Below, piece after piece: positions 9,645 to 17,678 of a stretch of DNA of 64,000 bases. Origin of the DNA: an uncultured SAR116 cluster alpha proteobacterium (lineage in GTDB: Bacteria > Pseudomonadota > Alphaproteobacteria > Puniceispirillales > Marisalimonadaceae); contig CABZSR010000002.1 in NCBI GenBank assembly GCA_902528415.1, positions 106,382 through 170,381 of the forward strand. The letters run 5' to 3'. The notes under the pieces are model-generated. The model ran no database searches and had not been told where the DNA came from. It saw only the letters and a program-made list of their open reading frames with translations. The position numbers and the translations under genes are program-made. How positions within the stretch are numbered: position 1 is the stretch's first letter; each line of letters opens with the position of its first letter.

Positions 9645-10975
9645 TGCTTGATCAAGAACGAATTTTTTCTGTTTTAGAATTATTGAATTCACTTAACCAA
9701 AGCAACAAAATTGCTCGTAAGTTATTACAAAGTTATTTTAGATCAAAAAAATATATAGGCTCTAAAGACAGAAAGTTCATTTCTAACAGTTTTTGGAATA
9801 TTTTAAGACATCGGTATAAGATCCATTGGCATCTTGATTGTTTAAATCTTGAAGTAACTTTTGAAAAAGAAATGATGTTAGAATTGTTTTTTTTAAATAA
9901 AGATTATTGTAATAATTCGTCTAAAATTAGACAGTTATTTATTTTAAAATACAAGGAAATAAAAATATTTCATGATGTTGATTTGGATTTTTTAAAACGT
10001 TTAAATTATAAAGAATTTTATAATAAAGAAATGCCAGAACATATTTTTTATGAATTGCCGAAATATCTACTCAAGAGCCTCAAAAATAGTTTTAAAAAGG
10101 AATGGAGAGACGTTGCATTATCTCTAAATCAAGAAGGTTTTTTTGATATTAGAGTAAACATGCTTCAAGGAAAATCTCGAGATGAAATATATCATTTATT
10201 AAAGGATATTAAAGTACCACTTCAACTAACTAAATACTCACCATTAGGTATACGGCTTTCGAAAAGGTTTCCAATAGAAGGCCATAAACTTTTTAAGAAA
10301 GGGTTTTTAGAAATACAAGGAGAGGCTTCACAATTAGTTTCTATATTACTTGATGTAAAACCTGGAATGCAAGTTGCAGATATTTGTTCTGGTGCAGGTG
10401 GGAAATCTCTTATTCTAGCAGATATTATGAAAAATAAGGGAAGAATATTATCATTAGATACTAATAAAAAAAAGTTGTTAAACGCAGGTTTAAGGCTAAA
10501 GAGAGCAGGTGTACACAATGTTGAGAGACGACTGGTAAAGCTAAATTGGAATGTAACAGGATTAGAAAAAAAATTTGATTTGGTATTGATTGATGCACCC
10601 TGTTCAGGAATTGGAACATGGTCAAGAAGTCCTGATTCAAAATTTAGTTTTAGTCCAAAAAAACTTCAAGAATTAGTAAATATACAAGCAGAACTTCTTT
10701 TAAAAGGGTCTTTGATGGTTGCACCTGGTGGTAAACTAGCATACGTAGTTTGTTCTTTTTTGTCAGAAGAGGGAGTAGATCAAATTAAAAAATTTAAGAG
10801 AGAAATCAAACCTTATTTTTCTGAAATAAGTTTAAATAACATATGGCAAGACACAATTTTTTTACAAAACAACAGTGAATATCCTTTTCCGAATGTAAAT
10901 AAAAGCATAACAATAAATCCGGCAATTCATAAGATGGATGGCTTCTTTATTTCAATCTTTCAAAGAAAGAGATAA
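9644..10975 (+). CDS. rsmB: 16S rRNA (cytosine-967-C5)-methyltransferase RsmB-like
   Basis: A 443-residue protein with an N-terminal NusB-like helical region and a C-terminal NOL1/NOP2/sun methyltransferase domain. Visible motifs are A-D-I-C-S-G-A-G-G-K-S (SAM binding), D-A-P-C-S-G-I-G-T (a catalytic-region cysteine) and V-V-C-S-F (the second conserved cysteine, usually T-C-S). It sits between guaB and guaA, an order also found in other Alphaproteobacteria. Very AT-rich codon use in the N-terminal half suggests weak conservation there. RsmF or another Sun-family paralogue is possible. Confidence 0.85.
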   Translation: MLDQERIFSVLELLNSLNQSNKIARKLLQSYFRSKKYIGSKDRKFISNSFWNILRHRYKIHWHLDCLNLEVTFEKEMMLELFFLNKDYCNNSSKIRQLFILKYKEIKIFHDVDLDFLKRLNYKEFYNKEMPEHIFYELPKYLLKSLKNSFKKEWRDVALSLNQEGFFDIRVNMLQGKSRDEIYHLLKDIKVPLQLTKYSPLGIRLSKRFPIEGHKLFKKGFLEIQGEASQLVSILLDVKPGMQVADICSGAGGKSLILADIMKNKGRILSLDTNKKKLLNAGLRLKRAGVHNVERRLVKLNWNVTGLEKKFDLVLIDAPCSGIGTWSRSPDSKFSFSPKKLQELVNIQAELLLKGSLMVAPGGKLAYVVCSFLSEEGVDQIKKFKREIKPYFSEISLNNIWQDTIFLQNNSEYPFPNVNKSITINPAIHKMDGFFISIFQRKR

Positions 10976-11006
10976 TGTTTAATTATTTTTAATAGAAAGT
11001 AAGTTG

Positions 11007-12560
11007 ATGAAACATAATCTAGTGTTAATTATTGACTTTGGAAGTCAGGTTACCCAACTCATTGCCAGGCGCTTAAGAGAATTAAAAGTTTATTGTGAAA
11101 TTCATCCCTTTAATAAAATTAATGATGAGTTTATAAAAGCTATTGGTCCAAAGGCTATTATTTTATCTGGAGGTCCAGCAAGTGTATTAGATGACAATGC
11201 ACCTACACCACCATCAATAATATTTGATATTGGGGTTCCAATTTTAGGTATTTGTTATGGTCAACAAATAATGATGAAAATGCTAGGTGGTAATGTCATT
11301 CATGGCTCTGGTACCTCGGAGTTTGGGAAATCGTTTGTCAAAAAGAAAAATAAAAGTATTTGTTTCTTAAAAGATCTTTTTAAAGATAATAATGAACAAG
11401 TATGGATGTCTCATGGTGACCATGTTTCAAGCATTCCCTCAAATTTTGAAGTTTATGGAGAGTCTGAAAATGCACCATTTGCTATTATTGGTGATATAAA
11501 AAAACACTTTTATGCAGTCCAATTTCATCCAGAAGTGGTACATACTTTGAGCGGAAGAAATTTAATAAAAAACTTTCTTCAGTTAGCTAATGTTTCATTT
11601 GATTGGAATATGAAAGCTTATCTTGAACAAGCTGTTCACATGATAAAAGAGAAAGTTGGTGATAAAAAAGTAATTTGTGCATTATCTGGTGGGGTTGATA
11701 GTTCTGTGACTGCAATACTTATTCATAAAGCTATTGGAGATCAGTTAACGTGTGTTTATGTAGATAATGGTTTAATGAGAAAAAATGAAAGTGAAGAAGT
11801 AATTAAGTTATATACTGATCATTTTAAACTCAACTTGATAGAGGCTAACGAACAACAACTTTTTCTTTCAAACTTATCAGGTGTAATTGATCCCGAAGAG
11901 AAAAGAAAAATAATTGGAAAATTATTTATTGATGTTTTTCAGAAATATGCATTAGAAATTGAAGAAGTTGATTTTCTTGCACAAGGTACATTGTATCCTG
12001 ACGTCATAGAAAGTGTCAGTTTTTCTGGTGCACCATCTGTTACTATTAAGTCTCATCATAACGTTGGTGGATTGCCAAAAAAAATGAATTTAGCTCTAAT
12101 AGAGCCACTAAAAGAGTTATTTAAAGATGAGGTAAGGACACTTGGAAAAGAACTTGGTGTTCCTAATAAATTTATAGAACGACACCCATTTCCAGGACCT
12201 GGTTTAGCAATAAGATGTCCTGGTGAAATTACTGACGAGAAATTAAATATATTAAGAAATGCAGATGAAATTTACATTGACCAAATAAAAAGATATGGGC
12301 TTTATAATGAAATTTGGCAAGCTTTTACTGTAATTTTACCTGTTAAAACAGTTGGTGTAATGGGTGATGCTCGGACTTATGATTATGTATGTGCATTAAG
12401 AGCTGTAACTTCAATTGATGGTATGACTGCTGATTATTATCAATTTGATCATGAGTTTCTGAGTGAAACAGCTACTAAAATTATAAATAATGTAGCTGGA
12501 ATAAATCGAGTAACGTATGATATTACTTCTAAACCACCTGGTACTATTGAATGGGAATAG
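11007..12560 (+). CDS. guaA: GMP synthase (glutamine-hydrolysing); island integration target
   Basis: Converts XMP to GMP using glutamine and ATP. The class I glutaminase domain has the nucleophile in G-I-C-Y-G-Q-Q and its H-P-E partner. The ATP pyrophosphatase domain has the P-loop A-L-S-G-G-V-D-S-S. The C-terminal dimerisation domain ends in K-P-P-G-T-I-E-W-E. The ATG at 11,007 is preferred. The last 18 bases are the attL core: an imperfect copy lies 18 kb away at 30,769, after a tyrosine integrase and cargo. The coding sequence is complete despite the insertion. Confidence 0.96.
   Translation: MKHNLVLIIDFGSQVTQLIARRLRELKVYCEIHPFNKINDEFIKAIGPKAIILSGGPASVLDDNAPTPPSIIFDIGVPILGICYGQQIMMKMLGGNVIHGSGTSEFGKSFVKKKNKSICFLKDLFKDNNEQVWMSHGDHVSSIPSNFEVYGESENAPFAIIGDIKKHFYAVQFHPEVVHTLSGRNLIKNFLQLANVSFDWNMKAYLEQAVHMIKEKVGDKKVICALSGGVDSSVTAILIHKAIGDQLTCVYVDNGLMRKNESEEVIKLYTDHFKLNLIEANEQQLFLSNLSGVIDPEEKRKIIGKLFIDVFQKYALEIEEVDFLAQGTLYPDVIESVSFSGAPSVTIKSHHNVGGLPKKMNLALIEPLKELFKDEVRTLGKELGVPNKFIERHPFPGPGLAIRCPGEITDEKLNILRNADEIYIDQIKRYGLYNEIWQAFTVILPVKTVGVMGDARTYDYVCALRAVTSIDGMTADYYQFDHEFLSETATKIINNVAGINRVTYDITSKPPGTIEWE
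12543..12560 (+). repeat. attL core (guaA 3' end)
   Basis: Eighteen bases covering the last five codons of guaA and its stop. The partner copy at 30,769-30,786 differs at three positions, two of them synonymous third-codon changes and one a stop-codon change (TAG to TAA). This is what is expected when an element brings its own version of the target gene's end. Confidence 0.8.
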
Positions 12561-12610
12561 TCTATGGTAAAAAGTATACATAAAAACAATAACTTATTAT
12601 AATAATTGAC

Positions 12611-12785
12611 TTTCCAAGTAGTTTCCAAGTATAGTAAAATCAATGACTTAGTGGTAGGAGTTTCCAAGAATCTTTCCAACTAAACGCACTATTGAAAAGA
12701 ACAGTCTATTTTTGACAAAGTTATTTTCAATCAATTAGTTAGATTGATTTTGGAGTTTCCAACCACTTGGAAAGTACTTGGAAAC
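12611..12785. promoter_or_regulatory. Integrase arm-type binding sites, left end
   Basis: TTTCCAAGTA occurs twice in tandem with one G between (12,611-12,631). Degenerate copies follow: TTTCCAAGAA at 12,661 and TTTCCAAC at 12,673 and 12,757. Two copies in inverted orientation (ACTTGGAAAG at 12,765 and TACTTGGAAAC at 12,775) abut the integrase start codon at 12,787. The same double site is repeated exactly at the right end (30,708-30,728). The arrangement suggests integrase arm sites, and the inverted pair at the start codon suggests autoregulation. The binding role is inferred. Confidence 0.6.
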
Positions 12786-12786
12786 T

Positions 12787-14043
12787 ATGAATAGAAAAAA
12801 ACACGCAAAACCTCGTATGGGATTTAAGACAGAAGGTTCTTCTGCATACCTACAACAACATGAAATTCTAGGTGGTAAGGGAATGGTTTACATTACCCCT
12901 TACTCCAACGGTAATTGGTATTTTCGCACTTGGATTAGTGAAGAGGGAAAGTATCTTCGCAAAAGTTTGAGAACCAAAAATAAGAAAGATGCAATCGCAC
13001 TTGCCGAGAAAGAATATCTCAAAGTTTATGCAACTCTGGATAAAGGGTTCAAAATATTTGGTCTGAAATTTACTGAACTCTGTGAAGAGTATTTAACCAT
13101 CAGACAAGAAGATGTTGATGTTGGAAGAATTACTCAACAAAGACATTCAACAATTAAAACTCAAATCAATAGATGGATTATTCCCTATATCAATCCGACA
13201 ACCAAAGTTAGTGAATTGAATAGGGAAAGTTTCAGAAGATTCTTTGTTTATAGAAAACAGCAGACAAAAAATAAGGTTGAAGATGTAACCATTCGCAATG
13301 AACAGACAACAATAAATTCCATTGCAAAGTTTGGTTATAGAAAAGGGTATCTTCCTTTTGAGGGTTTTGACTTTGACCCAATCAAGATAATTGAACCACC
13401 CAGACGAGATACTTTCAGTTTGGAAGAATACAAAATGTTCTATCCAAAGTTGGGTGAATGGGTGAATGACGCAGTAGATTCCCATGAAGAATATATGAGG
13501 AAAATCATTAGAGATTTTATCCTACTCAAATCCAACACTTGTATGAGGTTTGGAGAGATAAGGAATCTTCAATGGAAGATGGTTAAGACCAAGAGAGAAA
13601 AGGGGCAGAATCTGGTTTGGTGCGAATTACCAGCAGAGATTTGTAAGAACAAAAAGTACCGTGAATTTTGGTCTAGAGGTGGAACTTATCTGGATAGGAT
13701 TAAGAAATATTCACAATTCACCGACAAAGAGAATTTTGTATTCTCACACCCTAAATTTGATAGACCACTAGCAAAACCTACTTTCTACAAATACTGGAAA
13801 CAGTTGATGGAATTTAGTGGGTTTGATGTGATTGAAAAAGATTTGTCATATTACTCACTAAGGCACTTTGGGATTACTGCAAGATTGATAGCAGGAGTTC
13901 CAATCTACAATATTAGTGAGATGGCAGGGACTAATGTTCAGTTCATTGAACAACACTATGCCCACTTGGATATGGATAAATTAAAGGAAGATGCCTTAAA
14001 GGGTTTCTCAATAAGTGAAGATGGATTTGATGTTAAGAATTAG
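12787..14043 (+). CDS. Tyrosine recombinase (island integrase)
   Basis: About 418 residues from ATG 12,787; a TTG three codons upstream is less likely. An N-terminal arm-binding-type domain (G-N-W-Y-F-R-T-W-I, K-S-L-R-T-K-N) and a SAM-like core-binding domain precede the catalytic domain. The catalytic domain has Arg about 254 (T-C-M-R-F-G-E-I-R), Y-S-L-R-H with Arg about 359, and nucleophile Tyr about 391 (E-Q-H-Y-A-H). The usual His of HxxR is Tyr and the second conserved His is Thr (A-G-T-N-V), as in a distinct integrase subgroup. It catalyses integration at guaA and overlaps the next, convergent gene by 4 bases. Confidence 0.93.
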   Translation: MNRKKHAKPRMGFKTEGSSAYLQQHEILGGKGMVYITPYSNGNWYFRTWISEEGKYLRKSLRTKNKKDAIALAEKEYLKVYATLDKGFKIFGLKFTELCEEYLTIRQEDVDVGRITQQRHSTIKTQINRWIIPYINPTTKVSELNRESFRRFFVYRKQQTKNKVEDVTIRNEQTTINSIAKFGYRKGYLPFEGFDFDPIKIIEPPRRDTFSLEEYKMFYPKLGEWVNDAVDSHEEYMRKIIRDFILLKSNTCMRFGEIRNLQWKMVKTKREKGQNLVWCELPAEICKNKKYREFWSRGGTYLDRIKKYSQFTDKENFVFSHPKFDRPLAKPTFYKYWKQLMEFSGFDVIEKDLSYYSLRHFGITARLIAGVPIYNISEMAGTNVQFIEQHYAHLDMDKLKEDALKGFSISEDGFDVKN

Positions 14044-14588
14044 GGAAATATTCCCTTACAAACACCATCTAAAAGTTCTTCACCTCTATCCCTAATCCTC
14101 GCAACTTTTGAATGGGTATATCGTTTTCTTTTACTCTTTTCTTGTGGGGTGCATTTGTTCCAATCCTCAAGAACTGCATAATCAAAAGCAGCAGAAGTTA
14201 GACCTCTTTTCCGTCTACCCCATTCCCTACGGGCAATCTCATTTGCAATCTTCCACAAGTCACCAATCTCTCGTTTTTCATAAACGAGAAGGGCATATCT
14301 CAATCCTTGTTCTTTTGGTCTTTTGGTAGATAGAGGAAACTTGGGTTCATCTCCCTCGTTGGATATCCCAAACAAGTCTTTCCAATGCGTTCTCCACCAA
14401 CCGTCAAACTTGGTGTTTAGAACTGTATCAGCACCACCCCAACCACCGTACATAGACCAATCAACCGTTCTGGTTGGGTCTTTCTCTGCGTGTTGTAGGA
14501 ATGAGTACCAATAGAAGTAGATGCGTTTATTGGACTGAATCCACAGTCCACTCTTAGCATCATATTTAACCCACCGACTTGTTTTCAT
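14040..14588 (-). CDS. Unrecognised 182-residue protein next to the integrase
   Basis: Not recognised. The protein is unusually rich in Trp, Lys and Arg. It contains G-G-W-G-G-A-D-T, G-W-W-R-T-H-W-K-D-L-F-G and a basic stretch R-R-E-W-G-R-R-K-R-G, so it may bind nucleic acid. There is no signal peptide or membrane segment. It converges on the integrase with a 4-base overlap and is divergent from the 14,777 gene. Two promoter-like elements point at it, and the nearer one would place transcription start at the ATG itself (see 14,589-14,705). A role in island control is only a guess. Confidence 0.6.
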   Translation of the reverse strand: MKTSRWVKYDAKSGLWIQSNKRIYFYWYSFLQHAEKDPTRTVDWSMYGGWGGADTVLNTKFDGWWRTHWKDLFGISNEGDEPKFPLSTKRPKEQGLRYALLVYEKREIGDLWKIANEIARREWGRRKRGLTSAAFDYAVLEDWNKCTPQEKSKRKRYTHSKVARIRDRGEELLDGVCKGIFP

Positions 14589-14705
14589 AACATTACTATA
14601 GCACCACCCTTTAATGGGTGCAAATTAGGGAATTATAACCACCTATTAATGGTTGCAATGCTAACCCTCAATTCCTTGACTTTTTGAGGTTTTTCGTGTT
14701 ATAAA
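14589..14705. promoter_or_regulatory. Divergent promoter region with duplicated element
   Basis: On the minus strand, TTGCAC (14,618-14,623), a 17-base spacer and TATAGT (14,595-14,600) form a good sigma70-type promoter. A second, TTGCAA (14,653-14,658), a 15-base spacer and TATAAT (14,632-14,637), lies upstream. The -35/spacer block is duplicated: 14,605-14,623 and 14,640-14,658 match at 16 of 19 positions and are partly palindromic (CACCC-TTTAAT-GGGTG). On the plus strand, TTGACT (14,676-14,681), 18 bases and TATAAA (14,700-14,705) serve the small-gene block. The repeats look like operators. Confidence 0.5.
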
Positions 14706-14776
14706 GTATATGTAATGAGAAGAAAGAAATGGTTCTAAATTCTTGATTACGAGTCATTTAAATAGGAGAAAAAATA

Positions 14777-15262
14777 ATGGCAAAAGAACTTAAAAATACC
14801 GTGAAATTCAATGTAGATATCTATGACCCTAGTCAAGGAACGGTTTGGACACAAGAATTCATTAAACCCCTCGTCAACTATGTTGGAATGACCATAAACG
14901 GTTATGGAACTCTGAATAGTGGTGAAAAGAATGATAGTGGAATCATGGTTGGAGTTTATGACCTTTTCAATGATGAAGTCATGCAAACCATTAACACATA
15001 TGGTGCAGAAGAAGGATGGGGTTTTGACCTAGTAATGGATGACATTCGTTCAGAGAAATTGAGTGTGTTTATTGGTGTCACTCCAGAGGATGATTACCAC
15101 AATGATGGTTATGTAGATGGATATTTTGACTTCTACAAAGACCGTGGGAATGTCTCAAAAGATTATAAAGAGGTTCAAGAACTTCTTATGCCAAAAATGA
15201 ATGCAATCCGTGAAGAAGATGGATTTGTTTTTGAAACACCATGGAAGAAAGATGTTGCGTGA
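14777..15262 (+). CDS. Acidic 161-residue protein of unknown function
   Basis: Not recognised. It is soluble and strongly acidic, with aromatic- and Asp-rich stretches (E-D-D-Y-H-N-D-G-Y-V-D-G-Y-F-D-F). It has a good ribosome-binding site (AGGAGA, 7-8 bases before ATG) and a sigma70-like promoter about 75 bases upstream. It is first of a string of small genes on the plus strand. Its stop overlaps the next start (TGATG), so the two proteins are probably made together. The charge pattern suggests DNA mimicry or an antitoxin-like partner, but nothing specific supports either. Confidence 0.65.
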   Translation: MAKELKNTVKFNVDIYDPSQGTVWTQEFIKPLVNYVGMTINGYGTLNSGEKNDSGIMVGVYDLFNDEVMQTINTYGAEEGWGFDLVMDDIRSEKLSVFIGVTPEDDYHNDGYVDGYFDFYKDRGNVSKDYKEVQELLMPKMNAIREEDGFVFETPWKKDVA

Positions 15263-15570
15263 TGAATAATAAAAAATGGAATCGTTGGTTAGATTCTATA
15301 GTGAACGAAATAGGTGCATTTTATGATGCACCTGCCATCACAAAAAAAGTAAATGGACATATTAAATTCACCTTATTTCACCGTGATGAAAAGAGGGTGG
15401 TTATTGTGAGTTCAACACCCAAAAAAGGTTCTGGTGCAGAGAAACATACGATTAGAGATTTTAACCGTGCATTGAAAGATTTGGGAATTAAGGAAAGGAT
15501 TATCTACTCAGTTCCTCGTAAAGAAGTTCAGATTTTTGAAACTCATAGAGAACTCAAAAATTATAAATAA
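15262..15570 (+). CDS. Small protein with weak resemblance to HicA/dsRBD-like fold
   Basis: About 102 residues from the ATG overlapping the previous stop; an in-frame ATG at 15,241 would overlap far more. The middle and C-terminal pattern, beta-strand V-V-I-V-S-S-T-P-K-K-G-S-G-A-E-K-H followed by helix R-D-F-N-R-A-L-K-D-L-G-I, resembles the strand-helix end of small HicA-like or phage proteins. The key glycine/histidine of HicA toxins is not clearly present. The similarity is weak and from memory. Translation is probably coupled to the acidic upstream protein. Confidence 0.55.
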   Translation: MNNKKWNRWLDSIVNEIGAFYDAPAITKKVNGHIKFTLFHRDEKRVVIVSSTPKKGSGAEKHTIRDFNRALKDLGIKERIIYSVPRKEVQIFETHRELKNYK

Positions 15571-15606
15571 TAAGGAGTCCAGAGAAAGGAACTGGTCTCC
15601 TTATTA
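15568..15606 (+). terminator. Strong hairpin between small island genes
   Basis: A 10-bp perfect stem (TAATAAGGAG with CTCCTTATTA) continues after one T-T mismatch into 4 more pairs (CCAG with CTGG), closing a 9-base loop AGAAAGGAA. The stem includes the stop codon of the preceding gene. There is no long T-run, so it may be a processing or attenuation hairpin rather than a classical terminator. The next gene starts 15 bases later. Confidence 0.45.
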
Positions 15607-15620
15607 ATGAGGAAAAGAAC

Positions 15621-16016
15621 ATGAAAAACAATCAAACACATAATGAGAAACTATTTAGTAAGATAGTTTCTTACCTAGAAGAGGTGGTTGAAAAACCATA
15701 TCTCTCACTAATGAATGAACCAACACATAATGAACTCGCAAGGGTATTTAATAGAATAGGAATTAAGAATTCCAAAGGCGAAAATTTAACAAAAGATACG
15801 ATTAAAAAATGTATCCAGAGAATTAGAAACAAGAATGATTTTTACCCAGAGATTTTAAAAACTCAGAATGATGACCTACCCAAAATTTATGACCTTGGAA
15901 ATCCTGGGGCAGTAAACCAGAAACAAACCCAATCAGAAAAAGACTTGGAGAGTTTCACTTACTCAATAATTAACAACAATCATTCGCATTATTATGGGGA
16001 GAAAATTTATGCATAG
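15621..16016 (+). CDS. Unrecognised protein with a recombinase-like HTH segment
   Basis: A 131-residue protein. The stretch H-N-E-L-A-R-V-F-N-R-I-G-I-K-N-S-K-G-E-N (about residues 37-56), followed by T-K-D-T-I-K-K-C-I-Q-R-I-R, has the spacing of the helix-turn-helix in large serine recombinases and related regulators (A-x-x-L-N-x-x-G-I-x-T-x-x-G). There is no catalytic domain. It is probably a DNA-binding regulator or replication-type protein of the island. GAGGAAAAG upstream is a good ribosome-binding site. The family is not identified. Confidence 0.6.
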   Translation: MKNNQTHNEKLFSKIVSYLEEVVEKPYLSLMNEPTHNELARVFNRIGIKNSKGENLTKDTIKKCIQRIRNKNDFYPEILKTQNDDLPKIYDLGNPGAVNQKQTQSEKDLESFTYSIINNNHSHYYGEKIYA

Positions 16017-16464
16017 TCTTGTCCCCAATTTAGTTGATTCCAGTATAAATAGTTTTGTCAGTAATGAAGAAATACCTTTATCTAGAAACAAGATTACTGA
16101 TGAAGTTTCCAATAACGATTTATCCTCTAGAAACTGGAACGACAGTTCCAATCCAGACCTTGCAAAAGGTCTGGATTATTCTAGTCCCCATTATGATTTG
16201 AAACGAACTAGAGAGTTCATAAGACACTACCGAAGATTACAAAAGGATAGTGATTTCTGGTTATGGAAATCACTACTAGGAAGAATGGTGATTAAGAATT
16301 GGTTGGATAAAGAAATAGAACTACTTGTTGAAATTGGTAATCATAAACCTTCCAGACACCCATATTCTTATGAAGAGTATTGTTATTTCACCGACCAAAG
16401 ATTGAAGAATAAATATAACAAAAGGAATTATGACAAAGGTATTTTTGGAGAAGATAATGATTGA
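16009..16464 (+). CDS. Unrecognised 151-residue island protein
   Basis: Not recognised. The ATG at 16,009 is preferred over an in-frame ATG at 15,994 because GGGGAGA sits 7 bases upstream. Either way it overlaps the previous gene's end. The first half is polar and low in complexity (S, N, D); the second half is helical and charged (R-E-F-I-R-H-Y-R-R-L-Q-K-D-S-D-F-W-L-W-K). There is no membrane segment. It belongs to the co-directional small-gene string. Confidence 0.6.
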   Translation: MHSLVPNLVDSSINSFVSNEEIPLSRNKITDEVSNNDLSSRNWNDSSNPDLAKGLDYSSPHYDLKRTREFIRHYRRLQKDSDFWLWKSLLGRMVIKNWLDKEIELLVEIGNHKPSRHPYSYEEYCYFTDQRLKNKYNKRNYDKGIFGEDND

Positions 16465-16714
16465 TAGAAATGGTTTAAGTACTGTTGCAATTAGGAAACA
16501 AGAAGAACAAAGAAAAAGACAACAACAACGAATTGATTATGCATTAAGTAAAATGCCGGTAAATGCAACGAAAGTTGCAACTGACGAAGTCAGTTTCACC
16601 CAGAAACATTATAAAAGTATGAGTGATGCACTTGCAGAGGTGAGAAAGAATACATCAACCCATCAAGATACAACCCAAGTTGTTAGACCATATTCAAGTG
16701 GGTTTCATAAATGA
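16457..16714 (+). CDS. Small protein with K-S-M-x-D-A-L-x-E-V motif (copy 1)
   Basis: About 85 residues from ATG 16,457 (GGAG six bases upstream). An upstream in-frame ATG at 16,430 gives 94 residues but has a poor ribosome-binding site. A Gln/Arg-rich helix (E-E-Q-R-K-R-Q-Q-Q-R) is followed by Y-K-S-M-S-D-A-L-A-E-V-R-K. The same short motif opens the next gene. It overlaps both neighbours by a few bases. Unknown function; short motifs of this type occur near the N termini of some marine phage proteins, which is a recollection rather than a match. Confidence 0.6.
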   Translation: MIDRNGLSTVAIRKQEEQRKRQQQRIDYALSKMPVNATKVATDEVSFTQKHYKSMSDALAEVRKNTSTHQDTTQVVRPYSSGFHK

Positions 16715-17088
16715 TATATTCAAAGAGTATGAGAGATGCACTCCAAGAGGTTGCAGACTACCAAGAAGAACCAGAACAATTAGATGAATCTTTAATGGGA
16801 TTATTAAGAACTGCTGCGATTACAATTAATGTAAGAAACACTCTTCAATCTGGTAAAAAGGTCCAATCATCTGCGACAGAACTGCGTAGAGTAGGGGACA
16901 AACTCAAAAGAGATGAAACTACTCAAGACGCACAAAAGACGATTGCAGAGGGTTTTGTCGCACTTTCTAAAACCTTTGAGAGTTTAGAAGAAATGTTGCG
17001 AAGAAATGCGTACATTTCTGCATCTGGTGGTTTGTTTAGTGATAGGACTTATAATCTTTTACGCAAAATGGAAAAGAAACGTAGGTAA
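16711..17088 (+). CDS. Small helical protein with K-S-M-x-D-A-L-x-E-V motif (copy 2)
   Basis: A 125-residue protein beginning Y-S-K-S-M-R-D-A-L-Q-E-V-A-D-Y, the motif shared with the preceding gene, which it overlaps by 4 bases (ATGA). The remainder is helical and coiled-coil-like, with heptad spacing (ELRRVGDKLKRDE, then FVALSKTFESLEEMLRRN) and a basic C terminus (M-E-K-K-R-R). It has no transmembrane or enzymatic signature. It could be a small scaffold or DNA-associated protein. Not recognised. Confidence 0.6.
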   Translation: MIYSKSMRDALQEVADYQEEPEQLDESLMGLLRTAAITINVRNTLQSGKKVQSSATELRRVGDKLKRDETTQDAQKTIAEGFVALSKTFESLEEMLRRNAYISASGGLFSDRTYNLLRKMEKKRR

Positions 17089-17142
17089 GTGCGTAAGAAA
17101 TATAAATACTTGTGTAAAACAAATTTAGTTTAGGAGAAATTG

Positions 17143-17334
17143 ATGAAGAAATACGACTATCAAAGAAGTATTAGATTAAATGATAAAGTTAAACAGTCCT
17201 TGGAGAAGATTTGTGAGGTTTATAGGGTTAACGAATCCGATTACATACGAAATTCATTAGAAAAAAACCTTATAATTGACATGCAAAGTAACGGACTTAA
17301 ACCAACCTTTTCCTCATTCTTACAAACTGCGTAA
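17143..17334 (+). CDS. Ribbon-helix-helix type small regulator
   Basis: About 63 residues with Y-Q-R-S-I-R-L-N-D-K-V-K-Q-S-L-E-K-I-C-E. This is the strand plus first helix of CopG/Arc-like repressors, followed by a second helix S-D-Y-I-R-N-S-L-E-K-N-L. RHH proteins bind operators as dimers. Candidates here are the duplicated palindromic element at 14,605-14,658, or an excision-factor role, both inferred. AGGAGA precedes the ATG at 17,143. It closes the plus-strand small-gene block. Confidence 0.7.
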   Translation: MKKYDYQRSIRLNDKVKQSLEKICEVYRVNESDYIRNSLEKNLIIDMQSNGLKPTFSSFLQTA

Positions 17335-17678
17335 AAACCTAAAAAACATTAAAATAAATATAGTTCTCTAGTTATATAAATTGGAAAATTATCGAATTAT
17401 ATTTTAAATTTCTGGGGAAAATATCTAGTATATTGTTTGGTTATGTAATTTTTAATTTTTGAATAATTCCATATTGCTATGAAGCACGCGAGTGCTAACA
17501 AAAATGTAGAAAAAAACTAGATGAAGAACCTATGCACATGCTTTATATGTAATACTTTTTTTTCATGATTTCAAGATACAAATAAAAAAGTGGAGAATTT
17601 AATCTCCACTTAAATTTATTTGAAAGGAAATTTTTATGCTTGCTATTTTATACGGTAATTAAAATTATTTGTTTAATT
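17335..17678. other. AT-rich gap between small-gene block and resolvase
   Basis: No convincing coding frame. It contains a small hairpin with a GNRA tetraloop (AGCAC-GCGA-GTGCT at 17,483-17,496) without a T-run, and the resolvase terminator at 17,588-17,611. Confidence 0.5.
17584..17611 (-). terminator. Rho-independent terminator of the resolvase gene
   Basis: Stem AAGTGGAGA (17,588-17,596) with TCTCCACTT (17,603-17,611), loop of six. On the minus strand it is followed by TTTTTTATT. It lies about 70 bases downstream of the resolvase stop. Confidence 0.75.

Noticed and set aside
15262..15570. Confident HicA toxin call
   Set aside because: The characteristic N-terminal G-x-x-x-x-R-x-x-G-S-H pattern is not present.
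17483..17496. GNRA-loop hairpin as a small RNA or terminator
   Set aside because: Only a 5-bp stem with no T-run and no promoter identified; too weak.
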